A stretch of DNA of 7,519 nucleotides from CAZADA01 sp964524065 (GTDB lineage: Bacteria > Pseudomonadota > Alphaproteobacteria > Caulobacterales > Maricaulaceae): contig CAZGCB010000116.1 in assembly GCA_964524065.1 (NCBI GenBank), forward strand, positions 1-7,519, in the 5' to 3' direction. The notes below the pieces were generated by a model. It was not told the origin of the DNA. It was given only the letters and a program-made list of their open reading frames with translations, and made no database searches. Position 1 is the first letter of the stretch, and every line of letters starts with the position of its first letter. Positions 7,223 to 7,519 of this stretch are shown here, in pieces. The position numbers and the translations under genes were made by a program.

Positions 7223-7519
7223 GGCGCATAGCCCCCATCGGAGGGCGAGGCAGCGTCGTTCGCCGTCACAAAGCCCGCCGCGTCGGCGCTGACGCCCATG
7301 GCCGCTTCGGCGGAGACGTCGCCACAGCTGTTGGCGAGCTGGGGCGCCTGCGCGATTTCTCGCGGCTGGTAGCTTTCATCATGCTTGGCCAACACGCGCC
7401 GCGCCTCAAACGGGCCGGGTCCGGCATAGGCGCCTTGGGCAATAACGCACTGGCCCTCGCGGAAGAGATTGGGCACCGGCACGGCATAGCGGATGTCCAT
7501 GCCCGCGGCGTCATCCACC
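7219..7519 (-). CDS. ccmE: Haem chaperone CcmE (partial, N-terminus off the window)
   Basis: CcmE is a membrane-anchored periplasmic OB-fold protein that binds haem covalently and hands it to CcmF. Only about the last 100 codons are in the window. The frame is open to the right edge, and the GTG at 7516-7518 is an internal valine, not a start. Visible family motifs are VPNLFREGQ and VLAKHDESYQP. The latter holds the haem-binding His (codon 7381-7383) and the nearby Tyr four residues later, matching His130/Tyr134 of the E. coli protein. One unusual residue is a Cys in GQCVIAQG, where Gly is usual. A flexible tail of about 44 residues rich in Ala, Ser and Asp follows the core, with a second Cys in NSCGD. 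The stop overlaps the ccmF start as ATGA. Confidence 0.95.
   Translation of the reverse strand, partial: VDDAAGMDIRYAVPVPNLFREGQCVIAQGAYAGPGPFEARRVLAKHDESYQPREIAQAPQLANSCGDVSAEAAMGVSADAAGFVTANDAASPSDGGYAP

Noticed and set aside
6311..7231. Plus-strand open frame of 306 codons antisense to ccmF
   Set aside because: It is a shadow of a clear CcmF; the product is Arg/Gln/Gly-rich with no recognisable domain.
7516..7518. GTG as a start codon for the gene at the right edge
   Set aside because: The residues after it are already in the middle of the CcmE OB fold, and the frame is open to the window edge, so this is an internal valine of a truncated gene.

Overview
The window is a compact, high-GC stretch in which every supportable gene lies on the minus strand, so transcription reads from the right edge to the left. 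The proteins, the System I (Ccm) cytochrome c maturation genes and the gene order point to an alphaproteobacterium. From memory, Sinorhizobium meliloti carries a very similar order (cycH-cycJ-cycK-cycL-degP1-response regulator-histidine kinase-glnE). I cannot name a genus from the sequence alone.

Right part (about 4707-7519): the end of ccmE (5' part off the window), then ccmF and ccmH, joined by two ATGA stop/start overlaps. These encode the periplasmic haem chaperone, the haem lyase core and the CxxC apocytochrome reductase subunit. No ccmG lies between ccmF and ccmH. That is normal for alphaproteobacteria, where it usually sits with ccmABCD.

Middle (3362-4606): after a 97-bp gap comes a single-gene fusion of an alpha/beta hydrolase and an OsmC-type thiol peroxidase domain. 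It has all the expected catalytic residues and its own strong Shine-Dalgarno. This gene interrupts the otherwise familiar ccm-to-degP order.

Left part (1-3168): after a 193-bp gap, which is the likeliest place for a promoter and contains a 7-bp dyad, comes a Do/DegP-type periplasmic serine protease with two PDZ domains. It is followed after 33 bp by an OmpR-class response regulator and after 11 bp by a membrane histidine kinase that runs off the left edge. The tight spacing suggests degP and the two-component pair are one transcription unit, plausibly for envelope protein quality control.

Nothing here convincingly indicates a wholly new system. The most interesting points are the hydrolase-OsmC gene inside a ccm/degP block, the physical coupling of degP to a two-component system with a dyad upstream, and some local sequence oddities. 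There are no RNA genes, mobile elements, CRISPR arrays or clear intrinsic terminators that I can see.
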